A stretch of 64,000 nucleotides of DNA from Gelatiniphilus marinus (GTDB taxonomy: Bacteria; Bacteroidota; Bacteroidia; Flavobacteriales; Flavobacteriaceae). A program made the position numbers and the translations under genes. The notes under the pieces are model-generated. The model made no database searches. It had not been told where the DNA came from and saw nothing but the letters and a program-made list of their open reading frames with translations. The first letter of the stretch is position 1; every line of letters begins with the position of its first letter. The stretch lies in NCBI RefSeq assembly GCF_042678305.1, contig NZ_JBHUDT010000008.1, one strand, 5' to 3'. Shown here one piece after another: positions 9,347 through 17,027 of the stretch.

Positions 9347-10690
9347 TTAAACCACACCCTGCGCCAACATAGCATCGGCTACTTTAACAAAACCTGCGAT
9401 ATTTGCTCCTTTAACATAATCTATATAACCGTCTTCTTCCTTGCCGTACTTAATGCAAGAATCGTGGATGTTGCACATAATTTCTTTTAATTTGTTATCA
9501 ACTTCTTCTCGTGTCCATGAGAGCCTTAACGAGTTTTGGGTCATCTCTAGTCCAGAAGTTGCAACACCGCCGGCATTTGATGCTTTTCCTGGTGCGTATA
9601 ATATTTTGGCTTTGTGAAAGGCACCCATAGCTCCTCTGGTTGAAGGCATGTTAGCGCCTTCGCTTACACATATACATCCGTTTTTAATTAGTGTTTCGGC
9701 ATCGGCCTGGTCAAGTTCATTTTGTGTGGCGCATGGCAATGCAATATCGCAGGTAACGCCCCAAGGTGTTTTGCCTTTTACAAATTCTGCATTGGGGTAT
9801 TTTTCTATATATTCTGAAATTCTGGCTCTTTTAACGTTTTTTAATTCCATCACATGGGCCAATTTTTCTGAATCTATACCGTTTGAGTCTATTATGTATC
9901 CTGAAGAATCAGACATTGTTAATACTTTAGCGCCCAGCTCTAATGCTTTTTCAACAGCGTATTGTGCCACATTTCCAGATCCGGAAACAACAACTGTTTT
10001 GTTGTTAAAGCTATCGCCTTTTGTTTCTAACATTTTTTCTGCAAAATACACCGTGCCGTAGCCGGTTGCTTCCGGACGAATTAAAGAGCCTCCCCAAGAG
10101 ATCCCCTTGCCGGTTAAAACGCCAGTAAATTCGTTTCTTAGCTTTTTGTACATTCCAAATAAATAGCCTACTTCTCTAGTGCCAACACCAATATCGCCAG
10201 CAGGCACATCGGTATTGGAGCCAATGTGCCTAAACAGTTCAGTCATAAAGGCATGGCAAAAACGCATAATTTCGTCATCAGATTTGCCTTTGGGATCGAA
10301 ATCCGAACCGCCTTTGCCACCGCCCATAGGCAAAGTGGTTAAAGCATTTTTAAACACTTGCTCAAAAGCCAAGAACTTAAGGATGCTGGCATTAACCGTA
10401 GGATGAAAACGCAAGCCGCCCTTGTATGGCCCAATGGCCGAATTCATCTGTACACGATAACCCCGGTTTACTTGTATCTCTCCTTGGTCGTCCATCCAGC
10501 AAACCCTGAACGAAATTAAACGCTCTGGTTCTACCATTCTAAGAAGTATGTTTTTTCCGTAATAATTCTTGTTGTTTACAATAAATGGGATTATGGATTC
10601 TGCAACCTCTTCAACGGCTTGCAGGAATTCTGGTTCGTGATTGTTTCTTTTGTTTACAAGTTCTAAAAAGTCTTCGATGATGTTTTTCAT
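9347..10690 (-). CDS. gdhA: NADP-type glutamate dehydrogenase
   Basis: It catalyses reductive amination of 2-oxoglutarate to glutamate for ammonium assimilation. The 447 residues match hexameric bacterial GdhA. Visible motifs are the substrate-binding GPYKGGLRFHP, the catalytic-lysine region PMGGGKGGSDFDPKGKSD, DVPAGDIGVG and the Rossmann motif SGSGNVAQYA. The gene stands alone, convergent with the oxidoreductase gene and divergent from the gene at 10983. A TATATTAG (7 of 8 to TAnnTTTG on the minus strand) lies about 40 bases upstream and could be its -7 box. Confidence 0.97.
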   Translation of the reverse strand: MKNIIEDFLELVNKRNNHEPEFLQAVEEVAESIIPFIVNNKNYYGKNILLRMVEPERLISFRVCWMDDQGEIQVNRGYRVQMNSAIGPYKGGLRFHPTVNASILKFLAFEQVFKNALTTLPMGGGKGGSDFDPKGKSDDEIMRFCHAFMTELFRHIGSNTDVPAGDIGVGTREVGYLFGMYKKLRNEFTGVLTGKGISWGGSLIRPEATGYGTVYFAEKMLETKGDSFNNKTVVVSGSGNVAQYAVEKALELGAKVLTMSDSSGYIIDSNGIDSEKLAHVMELKNVKRARISEYIEKYPNAEFVKGKTPWGVTCDIALPCATQNELDQADAETLIKNGCICVSEGANMPSTRGAMGAFHKAKILYAPGKASNAGGVATSGLEMTQNSLRLSWTREEVDNKLKEIMCNIHDSCIKYGKEEDGYIDYVKGANIAGFVKVADAMLAQGVV

Positions 10691-10917
10691 TAATAAAATT
10701 GCTTTTATTTTTATTGGAAAATTGATTTAAGGCCACTAATATACACTATCTTAAAAAAACTCTCTTCTTTTTTTTGGGGTTTTAGCCCGCTTTTTTTTTG
10801 TAATTTGCGATTGCCTTGGTTTTTAAAGGTAATTAATAATTGAAATCGCATTTTTTTGCCTTTAAAAGTTGTTTTTATTTAATTTTTTTGCAGTTTTGTT
10901 GCAAAATAGATAAATGT

Positions 10918-10947
10918 TTGTTTGTTAATTGCATTTTTATATATTTG
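10918..10947 (+). promoter_or_regulatory. Promoter for the outer-membrane family gene
   Basis: TTG at 10918-10920 is followed after 19 bases by TATATTTG at 10940-10947, an ideal -33/-7 pair. The expected transcription start near 10953 argues for translation from ATG 10983 rather than from the TTG at 10929 or ATG at 10956. Confidence 0.65.
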
Positions 10948-10982
10948 TCCTGATAATGCCTCAAAAAAACAAAACCTTGTTT

Positions 10983-11810
10983 ATGCTTAACTTGAAACAT
11001 TTAGCTTTTGCTATGTGCTTGTTTGTTGTATCTCAAACAGCATATTCCCAATTAGGCTTTTCTCACGAAATAGGTGTTATAACTGGTCCAGTAGAATTTA
11101 GATCTGATTTTGGCAGTCGTGATGATGTAAAAACCAATTTTGGTAATTCTGGTTTTGGTTTTGGTATTGTACATTATATAAACTTTTCTTACAGAGCAGA
11201 TTGTAACTGCTATACCACCGATACCTATTTTAACGACCATTTTAAGATTAGAAACGAAATATCTTGGAATAAAACCACTTTAAACCATCATGGAGAATGG
11301 GTAAACCCCAATAGAATTACCGTTAATGCCGATAAGCTAAGAGCGCATTCTGGAATTGCACAAAATCTTGATATTGGAACCCAGATTGAGTTTTTCCCGA
11401 GGAGCATTAGGGATTTTCAGGCGTTTGCCTTTAGGTTTGCGCCTTTTGCAAGCTTAGGTGTGCATTATACTTCTTTTAGCCCAAAAGCGAGTACAACCTA
11501 TGGTAATACTGCCGACCCTAATTATAGAGGGGTTTTCGATCAGGCTAATATTTATTCGCATTGGTTTGATAATTTTGATCCTGCACTAGACCCATATCCC
11601 ATTAACGTAAACGGAGGTAGTACATGGTCTATGGTTAGTAGTGTGGGTGTGCGCTATAAGCTGGACAAGTTATCTGATTTAATGCTGGATTTTAGGTTTC
11701 AATATTACTTTAGCGATTGGGTAGATGGCCTAAACCACAAACTGCAATATAACAAACACAACGATTGGCTTGTGTGGGTAAATGTTGGTTACATTTATTA
11801 TTTAGATTAA
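10983..11810 (+). CDS. Predicted outer-membrane protein, THC0290_0291-like family
   Basis: The product is about 275 residues from ATG 10983. It starts with a clean signal peptide (MLNLKHLAFAMCLFVVSQ, cleavage near AYSQ). The remainder has alternating hydrophobic/aromatic strands and ends in VNVGYIYYLD, as expected for a small beta-barrel or surface protein. An NCNCYTTD segment holds two cysteines. It resembles a Flavobacteriaceae-restricted family of unknown function that I recall under the name THC0290_0291. In-frame ATG 10956 would add nine residues, but the promoter position makes that start nearly leaderless. The gene is monocistronic. Confidence 0.75.
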   Translation: MLNLKHLAFAMCLFVVSQTAYSQLGFSHEIGVITGPVEFRSDFGSRDDVKTNFGNSGFGFGIVHYINFSYRADCNCYTTDTYFNDHFKIRNEISWNKTTLNHHGEWVNPNRITVNADKLRAHSGIAQNLDIGTQIEFFPRSIRDFQAFAFRFAPFASLGVHYTSFSPKASTTYGNTADPNYRGVFDQANIYSHWFDNFDPALDPYPINVNGGSTWSMVSSVGVRYKLDKLSDLMLDFRFQYYFSDWVDGLNHKLQYNKHNDWLVWVNVGYIYYLD

Positions 11811-11830
11811 ACACAAATTAATTAACAAAT

Positions 11831-11867
11831 AAAAACCCCGTAATTGAAAGCTCAGTTGTAGGTTTTT
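11831..11867. terminator. Weak hairpin between convergent genes
   Basis: AAAAACC at 11831-11837 can pair with GGTTTTT at 11861-11867 across a 23-base loop and is followed by T-rich sequence. It is the only terminator-like element between the genes ending at 11810 and 11874, and it is weak. Confidence 0.35.
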
Positions 11868-11873
11868 TGTTTT

Positions 11874-13013
11874 CTAACCTAAGGCTTGTTTTAAGTCGGC
11901 AATTAAATCATCAATATCTTCAATACCTACGCTTAGTCTAATTAACGAATCTACAACCCCTGTTTTTTCGCGTTCTTCTTTTGGTATGCTAGCGTGCGTC
12001 ATGCTTGCAGGATGTCCGCAAAGCGACTCTACACCGCCTAAAGATTCTGCCAAAGTAAACACCTTTAAATTTTCAACTATTTTAATAGCCTTTTCAAAAT
12101 TGTTTCCTTTAGAGGTAAACGAAATCATACCTCCAAAAGCTTTCATTTGCGATTTAGCGATTTGATGATTTGGATGCTGTTCAAACCCGGGCCAATATAC
12201 CTTTTCAATTTTAGGGTGGTTTGCCAAGTACTCAGCTACAGCCTTACCGTTTTCGCAATGGCGCTGCATTCTTACGTGTAATGTTTTTATGCCTCGTAAC
12301 ACTAAAAAGCTATCTTGCGGCCCACAAATAGCACCACTTGCGTTTTGTATAAAATACAGCTTGTCTGCCAAATCTTTGTTTTTTACAACCAATGCGCCCA
12401 TAACCACATCGCTATGTCCGCCAAGGTATTTAGTTGCCGAATGCATTACAATGTCTGCTCCCAAATTTAATGGTTGTTGTAAATAGGGCGTAGCAAAGGT
12501 ATTATCTACAGCTAACAGAACCTTGTGTTTTTTAGCTAATGCAGCTACTGCTTTAATATCAATAATAGCCATCATGGGGTTTGTTGGTGTTTCAACCCAA
12601 ATAAGTTTTGTATTGGTGTTAATGTACCCTTCAATGTTTTTGGCATTTTCCATGCCTATAAAATGAAATTTAATGCCAAAACCCTTAAATATTTTTGTAA
12701 ATAACCTAAACGAACCACCGTACAAATCGTTAGTAGAAACCACTTCGTCTCCAGGTTTTAAAAGTTTTATAACGGCATCAATTGCTGCAAGGCCAGAGCC
12801 AAAGGCAAGTCCGTAGTTACCGTTTTCAATACTAGCAAAAGCGTTTTCCAGGGCGTTTCTAGTTGGGTTGTGCGATCTGGAATATTCGAAGCCCTTATGC
12901 CCGCCAGGGGTAGTTTGGGCGTAGGTTGTTGTTTGGTAAATAGGCGGCATAACTGCACCGTAAGCCAAATCGTGCTTTTGCCCGCCGTGTATAACCTTTG
13001 TGTTAAATTTCAT
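11874..13013 (-). CDS. Cystathionine gamma-synthase/lyase (PLP-dependent)
   Basis: The 379-residue enzyme belongs to the Cys/Met-metabolism PLP family and interconverts cysteine, cystathionine and homocysteine precursors. Family landmarks are GFEYSRSHNPTRNALE near the N terminus, AFGSGLAAI, VETPTNP, DNTFATPYLQQP and the PLP-lysine motif HSATKYLGGHSD, with SLGGVESL near the end. Synthase (metB) and lyase (mccB) cannot be separated safely from sequence. The ATG at 13011-13013 gives the standard N terminus (MKFNTKVIHGG). A longer reading from 13034 would begin inside the -7 box, so the shorter start is preferred. Confidence 0.9.
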   Translation of the reverse strand: MKFNTKVIHGGQKHDLAYGAVMPPIYQTTTYAQTTPGGHKGFEYSRSHNPTRNALENAFASIENGNYGLAFGSGLAAIDAVIKLLKPGDEVVSTNDLYGGSFRLFTKIFKGFGIKFHFIGMENAKNIEGYINTNTKLIWVETPTNPMMAIIDIKAVAALAKKHKVLLAVDNTFATPYLQQPLNLGADIVMHSATKYLGGHSDVVMGALVVKNKDLADKLYFIQNASGAICGPQDSFLVLRGIKTLHVRMQRHCENGKAVAEYLANHPKIEKVYWPGFEQHPNHQIAKSQMKAFGGMISFTSKGNNFEKAIKIVENLKVFTLAESLGGVESLCGHPASMTHASIPKEEREKTGVVDSLIRLSVGIEDIDDLIADLKQALG

Positions 13014-13031
13014 GCTTTGTTCTCTTTTGTA

Positions 13032-13039
13032 CAAAAGTA
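13032..13039 (-). promoter_or_regulatory. Putative -7 box of the cystathionine synthase/lyase gene
   Basis: Read on the minus strand this is TACTTTTG, an exact TAnnTTTG match 18 bases upstream of the chosen ATG. No good -33 TTG is seen at the right distance. Confidence 0.4.
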
Positions 13040-13303
13040 GCTTTTATTTGGCCCATAAAAATAATTGTTTCTATCAAATTTTATAACCACTTTTATTAAG
13101 TTTATAAGTTTAAAACTCTCTGGCTTGCACTGTTTTTTGCCTTTTTGTGCCTATAGTTATGGGCAATAATGCATCTTGGGCTTGCCCCGAACAATTTTTA
13201 TTGTTGGCATCTCTATTTCTACTAAAGCTTTTATAAACTATTTAAAATAGCTTTTTCAATTCAAATGCAATAATTACCTTTAGCACAAGTTTATAATTTA
13301 CTT
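13040..13303. other. Intergenic region without recognised gene
   Basis: This divergent spacer holds a small hairpin (AACAAT/ATTGTT around 13190-13205) but no ORF, riboswitch fold or repeat that I could recognise. I looked specifically for a SAM-type riboswitch because of the neighbouring sulphur gene and saw none. Confidence 0.4.
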
Positions 13304-14023
13304 ATGTTAAAAAAGAGATACCTTTTAATTGCGTGTTTTTTTTGGATGCTTTTTAGCTGTGAGAATGATGTGTTAATTACCTTTTCAGAAACAAATATCA
13401 CTTCAGAAAACAACCGTATTGTTGATGTTAATATTCCTTTGGCAAGCCAAAATACAAGTGCTGCAAAATCTATAAATTCAGCTATCGAGGGCTATGTTAT
13501 TAAAACGCTTCAAATTAGAGAGCCTAATGTAGCCAATTTAGAATCTGTTAAAGGAAGCATTGATAGTTTTAATAACGAATATACTGATTTTATTGCCCAA
13601 TTCCCTGAAAGCGCACATAGCTGGGAGGCTCAAATAGATGGCGAGGTTATTTTTAAAACACCAGATATTATATGTGTTTCGTTAACGTCTTATACTAATA
13701 CTGGCGGCGCTCATGGGGTGTTGAATATTTCCTTTTTAAATTTTGAAGCGGCAACCGGAAAATTAATAGATACGCCTAAATTATTCATAGATATTGAAGG
13801 TTTTAAAGCTATTGCCAAAAAACATTTTGAAGCTTCAGTAAAAGACAAAGATCTTCTTTTTAGCAGCGATAATTTTCAGCTTCCAAAAAATATAGGATAC
13901 AGTGACGATGGTATTATTTTGCTTTACAACACATACGAAATTGCACCACACTCAGCTGGTATTATAGAATTTAGTATTCCTTTTGAAGACGCCAAATCTT
14001 ACCTAGTTTTTAATAGCTTTTAA
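13304..14023 (+). CDS. Lipoprotein with DUF4163/DUF3298 domains
   Basis: The 239-residue product has a lipoprotein signal (hydrophobic stretch, then LFSC with Cys at about residue 19), so it should be tethered to a membrane after lipidation. The rest matches the DUF4163-DUF3298 arrangement found in some secreted peptidoglycan deacetylase- and RsiV-related proteins, including the TNTGGAHG motif and a final strand region EFSIPFEDAKSYL. No catalytic motif is visible. Its 3' end overlaps the convergent DinB-like gene by 21 bases. Confidence 0.8.
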   Translation: MLKKRYLLIACFFWMLFSCENDVLITFSETNITSENNRIVDVNIPLASQNTSAAKSINSAIEGYVIKTLQIREPNVANLESVKGSIDSFNNEYTDFIAQFPESAHSWEAQIDGEVIFKTPDIICVSLTSYTNTGGAHGVLNISFLNFEAATGKLIDTPKLFIDIEGFKAIAKKHFEASVKDKDLLFSSDNFQLPKNIGYSDDGIILLYNTYEIAPHSAGIIEFSIPFEDAKSYLVFNSF

Positions 14024-14467
14024 GAGCGCCAAAATATAACCGTAATGAATGCCCTCGTGGGTAAGTATAAACTGCAGCGCCTCATCAATAGTGTTTAAAG
14101 TGTTTCCGGTTGTAGAAACGGTATAGGCATTATAGTTTTTAAAAACGCCATTGTAGTAATCGGTTTTTGTGTTTTTCAGTGCAGAAAGCAATAAGCCTTT
14201 TATCTGGTTTGCTTCCTGTTGGGTTACAGGGCCTTCGGGTTTGGTTCCTTTTTTGTATTTGTCAATCATTTCGTCTGAAACCATAGAAGGCAGGCCCGAT
14301 AGCCTGTAGGCCAACAATTGCTCTGAAACCACGATGTGGGCGATGTTCCAAATAACATTGTTGTTAAAGCCTTTAGGTACTGTGTTCAAATCTTTCAACG
14401 AAGTATTGTCTATTATTTCAGACAAAATAGTTCGTGTATTGTTTAAAACCCGAAAAGTAAAATCCAT
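14003..14467 (-). CDS. DinB-family four-helix protein
   Basis: The 154-residue protein has the DinB/YfiT-like layout of four helices with conserved histidines that bind a divalent metal: WNIAHIVVSEQL near residue 43 and THEGIHYGYI near residue 136. Members include thiol-transferase-like enzymes and proteins of unknown role; no substrate can be assigned here. The last 21 bases overlap the end of the convergent lipoprotein gene, with no terminator between them. Confidence 0.85.
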   Translation of the reverse strand: MDFTFRVLNNTRTILSEIIDNTSLKDLNTVPKGFNNNVIWNIAHIVVSEQLLAYRLSGLPSMVSDEMIDKYKKGTKPEGPVTQQEANQIKGLLLSALKNTKTDYYNGVFKNYNAYTVSTTGNTLNTIDEALQFILTHEGIHYGYILALLKAIKN

Positions 14468-14568
14468 GAATATTTATTTTTTCGATAAATATAGTATTTA
14501 TGCTATAATTGGTTTAATTTGTTGTTGGAATTCTTTAGATTCATGCCAACCAAAAAATTAAATTCAAT

Positions 14569-14937
14569 ATGAAAAAAGTGTACTATTTAAAAACCTGTAG
14601 CACCTGTGTTAGAATTTTAAAAGCATTGGATTTGCCCTCGGATTTTGTTTTGCAAGATGTTAAATCCGAAGCGATAACGGTTAAGCAGTTAGAGCAAATG
14701 AAAGCGCTTTCAGGAAGCTACGAAGCGCTTTTTAGCAAACGCGCTAAACTTTACAAGGAGATGGGTTTAAAAAACCAAAATCTTGAAGAGCGCGATTATA
14801 AGCATTACATCTTAGAACACTACACTTTTTTAAGTCGGCCGGTTATTATTGTAGAAAATGCTATTTTTATTGGAAATTCAAAAAAGGTAACAGAAGCCCT
14901 TAAAGCTATGTTGCACAAAAAAGGGCTAAAAACCTAA
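14569..14937 (+). CDS. ArsC/Spx-like thioredoxin-fold protein
   Basis: The 122-residue protein has the arsenate-reductase (ArsC/YffB/Spx) fold signature: YYLKTCSTC with a CxxC at residues 10-13, a helical insert, and the cis-proline region FLSRPVIIVENAIFIG. ArsC enzymes use one Cys with glutaredoxin, while Spx proteins bind RNA polymerase. There are no ars genes nearby, so arsenate reduction is only one possibility. It is convergent with the SPOR gene, 50 bases away. Confidence 0.85.
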   Translation: MKKVYYLKTCSTCVRILKALDLPSDFVLQDVKSEAITVKQLEQMKALSGSYEALFSKRAKLYKEMGLKNQNLEERDYKHYILEHYTFLSRPVIIVENAIFIGNSKKVTEALKAMLHKKGLKT

Positions 14938-14987
14938 AATATATAAAAGCAAAGCGTTGTTTCTTAACAATTGATTAATGGGTTTTT

Positions 14988-15386
14988 TTAGCTGTTTTCC
15001 TTTTTCGGCTTGAAGATAAACGCAGAAGGAAAGTTTTTTTTAATTCTTTTTAAAGCCCTATCGGCTTCTAAACGTGTTCTAAAATTTCCTGCCCATATTT
15101 TAAAGTTCGGCGTATCAAAAACAATTTTAGAATACCAGTTGGCATAAATAGAGCCAAATTCTTTTTGTGCGGCCAATGCACTGGCCCTGTTTCCGCTGTG
15201 TATCTGTATTTTATAGCGGTCAGATATTTTTTCGTCTTTATTAAGCTCTTTTTTTAGAGCTAACAGTTTAGAGATATTTTTATCTTGGTTTATAACAACA
15301 TGTCCTTCTTGGGCAAAGCAATTAGCTGTTGTAAATATAAAAAAAACTATGACAAATGTTAGTAAATTGAGATTTGTGGTTTTCAT
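14988..15386 (-). CDS. Secreted SPOR-domain protein
   Basis: The 132-residue protein has a signal peptide (FVIVFFIFTTANCFA, cleavage near residue 25). A C-terminal SPOR domain spans about 57-128 with the usual repeats (YKIQIHSGNRASAL, FKIWAGNFRTRLEADRAL). SPOR domains bind denuded glycan strands at division septa. No further domain is present. On the minus strand TACATTTG (15404-15411) lies 18 bases upstream as a possible -7 box. Confidence 0.88.
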   Translation of the reverse strand: MKTTNLNLLTFVIVFFIFTTANCFAQEGHVVINQDKNISKLLALKKELNKDEKISDRYKIQIHSGNRASALAAQKEFGSIYANWYSKIVFDTPNFKIWAGNFRTRLEADRALKRIKKNFPSAFIFKPKKENS

Positions 15387-15509
15387 AAGTTTAGAAATTT
15401 ATGCAAATGTATAAGTTATAAACTAAAACAGGACGCTTTTTGTTATTTAGAATCCCTCTAAATTGATAATTAACACTTCTGTAACATTTATAAAATCGAC
15501 TTTTAATAT

Positions 15510-15517
15510 TACTTTTG
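15510..15517 (+). promoter_or_regulatory. Putative -7 box of the act-cox operon
   Basis: TACTTTTG is an exact TAnnTTTG match 39 bases before the actA ATG. No TTG is present at the expected -33 distance. Confidence 0.4.
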
Positions 15518-15556
15518 TTAGAGATTTTTTTAACTGTTTCTTTTCTGTATTTTTAA

Positions 15557-16900
15557 ATGAAAAAATCATACCAAAGTTTAGAAGTTAATTCAACCAAAAA
15601 TATGATACAGGTAATTTACCGCAAACTCACCACAAATAGTCTTCGTTTTGGGTTCATTATTTTACTAGCATTCACAAATTCTCTTTCGGCTCAAGAAGGC
15701 GATCCAGTAAAAGGAAAATCCTTATTTAACACCAATTGTGCGGCTTGCCATAGTTTAGACAAAAAAATGACAGGGCCAGCGCTACGCAACTTCGAGCAAC
15801 GATTGGCCAACGAAGAAGGCTTGGATAGAGATTGGATATACGCTTGGATTAAAAACAGCGCGGGCTTGATTAAAGCCGGCGATGCTTATGCCAACAAGAT
15901 TTACAACGAATACAATGGCGAGCCAATGACAGCGTTTCCGCAATTATCTGATAAGGATTTAGACGATATACTCGCTTACACGGCCCAAGAAAAGAAAGCG
16001 CCCGTAGTAACAGAAACAGCAGTGGCCGCCGAAGAAGCCGCCGGAGGTGCCAGAGGCATTTCAAACCAAATAATATTGGGGGCCTTGGCTATTTTGTTTG
16101 CTTTATTGGCCATGGGCTTGTATTTAGTAAACAAAACTTTGCGCAGGTTTGCTGCAGCAAAAAATATTGATTTTGAAGACCAAGCTAACCGAACTCCTTT
16201 ATGGAAGGCTTTTGTGCAAAATCAGTTTTTAATGCTAGTTGTGGCCATATTCTTTTTGTTGGCCAGTGCCTATTTTGCATTTGGTTATTTTATGCAAATT
16301 GGTATAGACCAGGGTTACGAGCCCGTGCAGCCTATCCATTACTCGCACAAAATACATGCAGGCGATAATGGTATCGATTGTAAATATTGCCACTCATCGG
16401 CAAGAACTTCAAAACATTCTGGAATTCCTTCCTTAAATGTTTGTATGAACTGCCATAAATCCATCTACGAAGTGGCTCCAGAAACACAAGCTGAAGGCCT
16501 GAAAATAGGGGTAGATTACAATGCCGAAATTAAAAAGTTATATGCCGCAGTAGGTTGGGATGATGAAGAGCAAGAATACACAGGAGAAACCCAACCTGTT
16601 AAGTGGGTGCGTATTCATAATTTACCGGATTTTGTGTATTTTAACCATGCACAGCACGTTACGGTTGCAGGTATCGAGTGCCAAACTTGCCATGGGCCAG
16701 TAGAAGAAATGGAAGTTATGTACCAACACGCCCCATTAACCATGGGCTGGTGTATAGATTGCCACAGAACATCAAATGTTAAGGTTGAGGATAATGCCTA
16801 TTACGAGAAAATACACAAAGAGCTTTCAAAAAAATACGGCGTAGATAAATTAACACCTGCCCAAATGGGAGGATTGGAATGTGGTAAGTGCCATTATTAA
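15557..16900 (+). CDS. actA: Alternative complex III subunit ActA, six-haem cytochrome c
   Basis: ActA carries electrons from the ACIII iron-sulphur chain to the terminal oxidase. After a signal peptide (cleavage near NSLSAQ, residue 45) comes a class I mono-haem domain with CAACH at 61-65. Two membrane helices follow at about 172-192 and 220-245. The periplasmic penta-haem part then has CxxCH motifs starting at Cys275, 296, 375, 399 and 442. The product is 447 residues; ATG 15602 is an alternative start. The N-terminal mono-haem cytochrome adds a sixth haem site to the five expected of ActA. It is the first gene of an eight-gene operon. Confidence 0.92.
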   Translation: MKKSYQSLEVNSTKNMIQVIYRKLTTNSLRFGFIILLAFTNSLSAQEGDPVKGKSLFNTNCAACHSLDKKMTGPALRNFEQRLANEEGLDRDWIYAWIKNSAGLIKAGDAYANKIYNEYNGEPMTAFPQLSDKDLDDILAYTAQEKKAPVVTETAVAAEEAAGGARGISNQIILGALAILFALLAMGLYLVNKTLRRFAAAKNIDFEDQANRTPLWKAFVQNQFLMLVVAIFFLLASAYFAFGYFMQIGIDQGYEPVQPIHYSHKIHAGDNGIDCKYCHSSARTSKHSGIPSLNVCMNCHKSIYEVAPETQAEGLKIGVDYNAEIKKLYAAVGWDDEEQEYTGETQPVKWVRIHNLPDFVYFNHAQHVTVAGIECQTCHGPVEEMEVMYQHAPLTMGWCIDCHRTSNVKVEDNAYYEKIHKELSKKYGVDKLTPAQMGGLECGKCHY

Positions 16901-16908
16901 TTTAAATT

Positions 16909-16990
16909 TTTTCCGCTCAGTTACCGAGCCAAATCAAAATACATGCGGAAAACTTTAAATAGTTAGTATTGATTTCCGCGAAAGCGAAAA
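16909..16990 (+). promoter_or_regulatory. Alternative hairpins between actA and actB
   Basis: GCGGAAA (16945-16951) can pair with TTTCCGC upstream (16910-16916) or with a second TTTCCGC downstream (16973-16979), so two mutually exclusive stems are possible. The downstream copy also forms a short CGC-GAAA-GCG hairpin. The 127-base actA-actB gap contains no ORF. A role in mRNA processing or attenuation is inference. Confidence 0.4.
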
Positions 16991-17027
16991 AAGTAAAAAT
17001 AAATAAGAAGTAATTCAATTATACAAT

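Noticed and set aside
13040..13303. Possible SAM riboswitch beside the cystathionine synthase/lyase gene
   Set aside because: No conserved core or multi-stem fold could be drawn; only one small isolated hairpin is present, and the leader of that gene appears very short.
14569..14937. Arsenic-resistance locus
   Set aside because: Only a stand-alone ArsC/Spx-like gene is present, with no arsR, arsB or acr3 next to it.
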